This document shows, in pieces, positions 5,150 to 5,407 of a stretch of 5,407 nucleotides of DNA. The stretch spans positions 1 through 5,407 of the forward strand of contig DAOVNB010000055.1 in the NCBI GenBank assembly GCA_030630425.1. The letters are read 5' to 3'. The notes beneath the pieces are model-generated. The model made no database searches, was not told the DNA's origin, and saw nothing but the letters and a program-made list of their open reading frames with translations. The position numbers and the translations under genes were made by a program. The stretch comes from an archaeon (GTDB lineage: Archaea; EX4484-52; B79-G9). Each line of letters begins with the position of its first letter. The first letter of the stretch is position 1.

Positions 5150-5407
5150 ATGCGATTGATTAAGCTTACAGGCATGGTAAACAATCATTTTGAGACCGAG
5201 GAAATTCTGCAAAGAATCATAAAAGCAGGAGCATCAAACGCTGCTGTTATGTCCCGCGAGATACAGGTGCAATGCCCGGCGCAAAAGCTCCAGGTCGTAA
5301 AGACAGTTTTAGGCGAGCTTATGATTTCTGAAGTCAAGGTCAAGGAATCATCAATCATAGAGACAACTGTAGCACAATCCGGAAGCGCATCAGACCCTAA
5401 AAAATCA
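5150..5407 (+). CDS. Unidentified protein, N-terminal 86 residues (3' end outside window)
   Basis: The frame is open from the ATG to the window edge with no stop. I do not recognise the product. It begins MRLIKLTGMV, likely a strand, followed by a helix TEEILQRIIKAGA. A mixed region (SREIQVQCPAQKLQVVKTVLGEL) and a strand-like EVKVKESSIIETTV then lead into a Ser/Gly/Pro-containing stretch (SGSASDP) that may be a linker. The first 70 residues could be a small alpha/beta domain with more sequence beyond the linker. Two other in-frame ATGs (5132, 5144) would add six or two residues; 5150 is chosen for its distance from the TATA element. No ribosome binding site is visible. It is divergent from the topoisomerase IB gene. 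Base composition and codon use resemble those of the core genes, which supports real coding. Confidence 0.7.
   Translation, partial: MRLIKLTGMVNNHFETEEILQRIIKAGASNAAVMSREIQVQCPAQKLQVVKTVLGELMISEVKVKESSIIETTVAQSGSASDPKKS

Noticed and set aside
5027..5212. 61-codon minus-strand open frame
   Set aside because: It overlaps the promoter region of topIB and the start of the 3' gene, is Phe/His/Cys-rich in a random-looking way, and has no start signal.
1..5407. CRISPR arrays, tRNA or rRNA genes
   Set aside because: No regularly spaced repeats were seen and no cloverleaf-like or rRNA-like segments were recognised in the gaps on either strand.

Overview
The window is archaeal. It encodes an eIF5A with the hypusination loop, a deoxyhypusine synthase of the archaeal type and an agmatinase-like ureohydrolase. 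Its upstream regions look like archaeal promoters (AT-rich TATA elements about 25 bases before a start). Some genes have ribosome binding sites matching the archaeal/bacterial 16S tail, and others have none and look leaderless. The lineage cannot be fixed from this sequence. The viral/bacterial-style topoisomerase IB makes a little-studied, uncultured archaeal group plausible.

Layout, left to right. Bases 3-230 hold the tail of a cupin-domain protein. After a 60-base gap with a promoter and ribosome binding site comes eif5A (291-677, +). Two minus-strand genes follow (682-1380 and 1415-2134). They are unidentified proteins with a winged-helix-like N-terminus and appear to be paralogues of each other. 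A short divergent region with a nearly symmetric TATA element (2192-2205) separates them from speB (2222-3013, +), which overlaps dys (3010-3933, +) by four bases. A type IB topoisomerase lies tail to tail with dys (3937-5004, -). A divergent intergenic region of about 145 bases then leads to an unidentified plus-strand gene (from 5150) that runs off the window.

The plus-strand core is one pathway. The ureohydrolase makes a polyamine precursor, deoxyhypusine synthase transfers the aminobutyl group of spermidine to a lysine, and eIF5A carries that lysine (K36). The aminopropyltransferase, arginine decarboxylase and any hydroxylase are not in the window. The minus-strand pair sits between eif5A and speB as a separately transcribed block. 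It looks more AT-rich in places than the core genes and may be an insertion into an older eif5A-speB-dys cluster.

The least explained items are the winged-helix paralogue pair and the topoisomerase. The latter has all five type IB catalytic positions but a recombinase-like HxxR in place of the usual KxxR.
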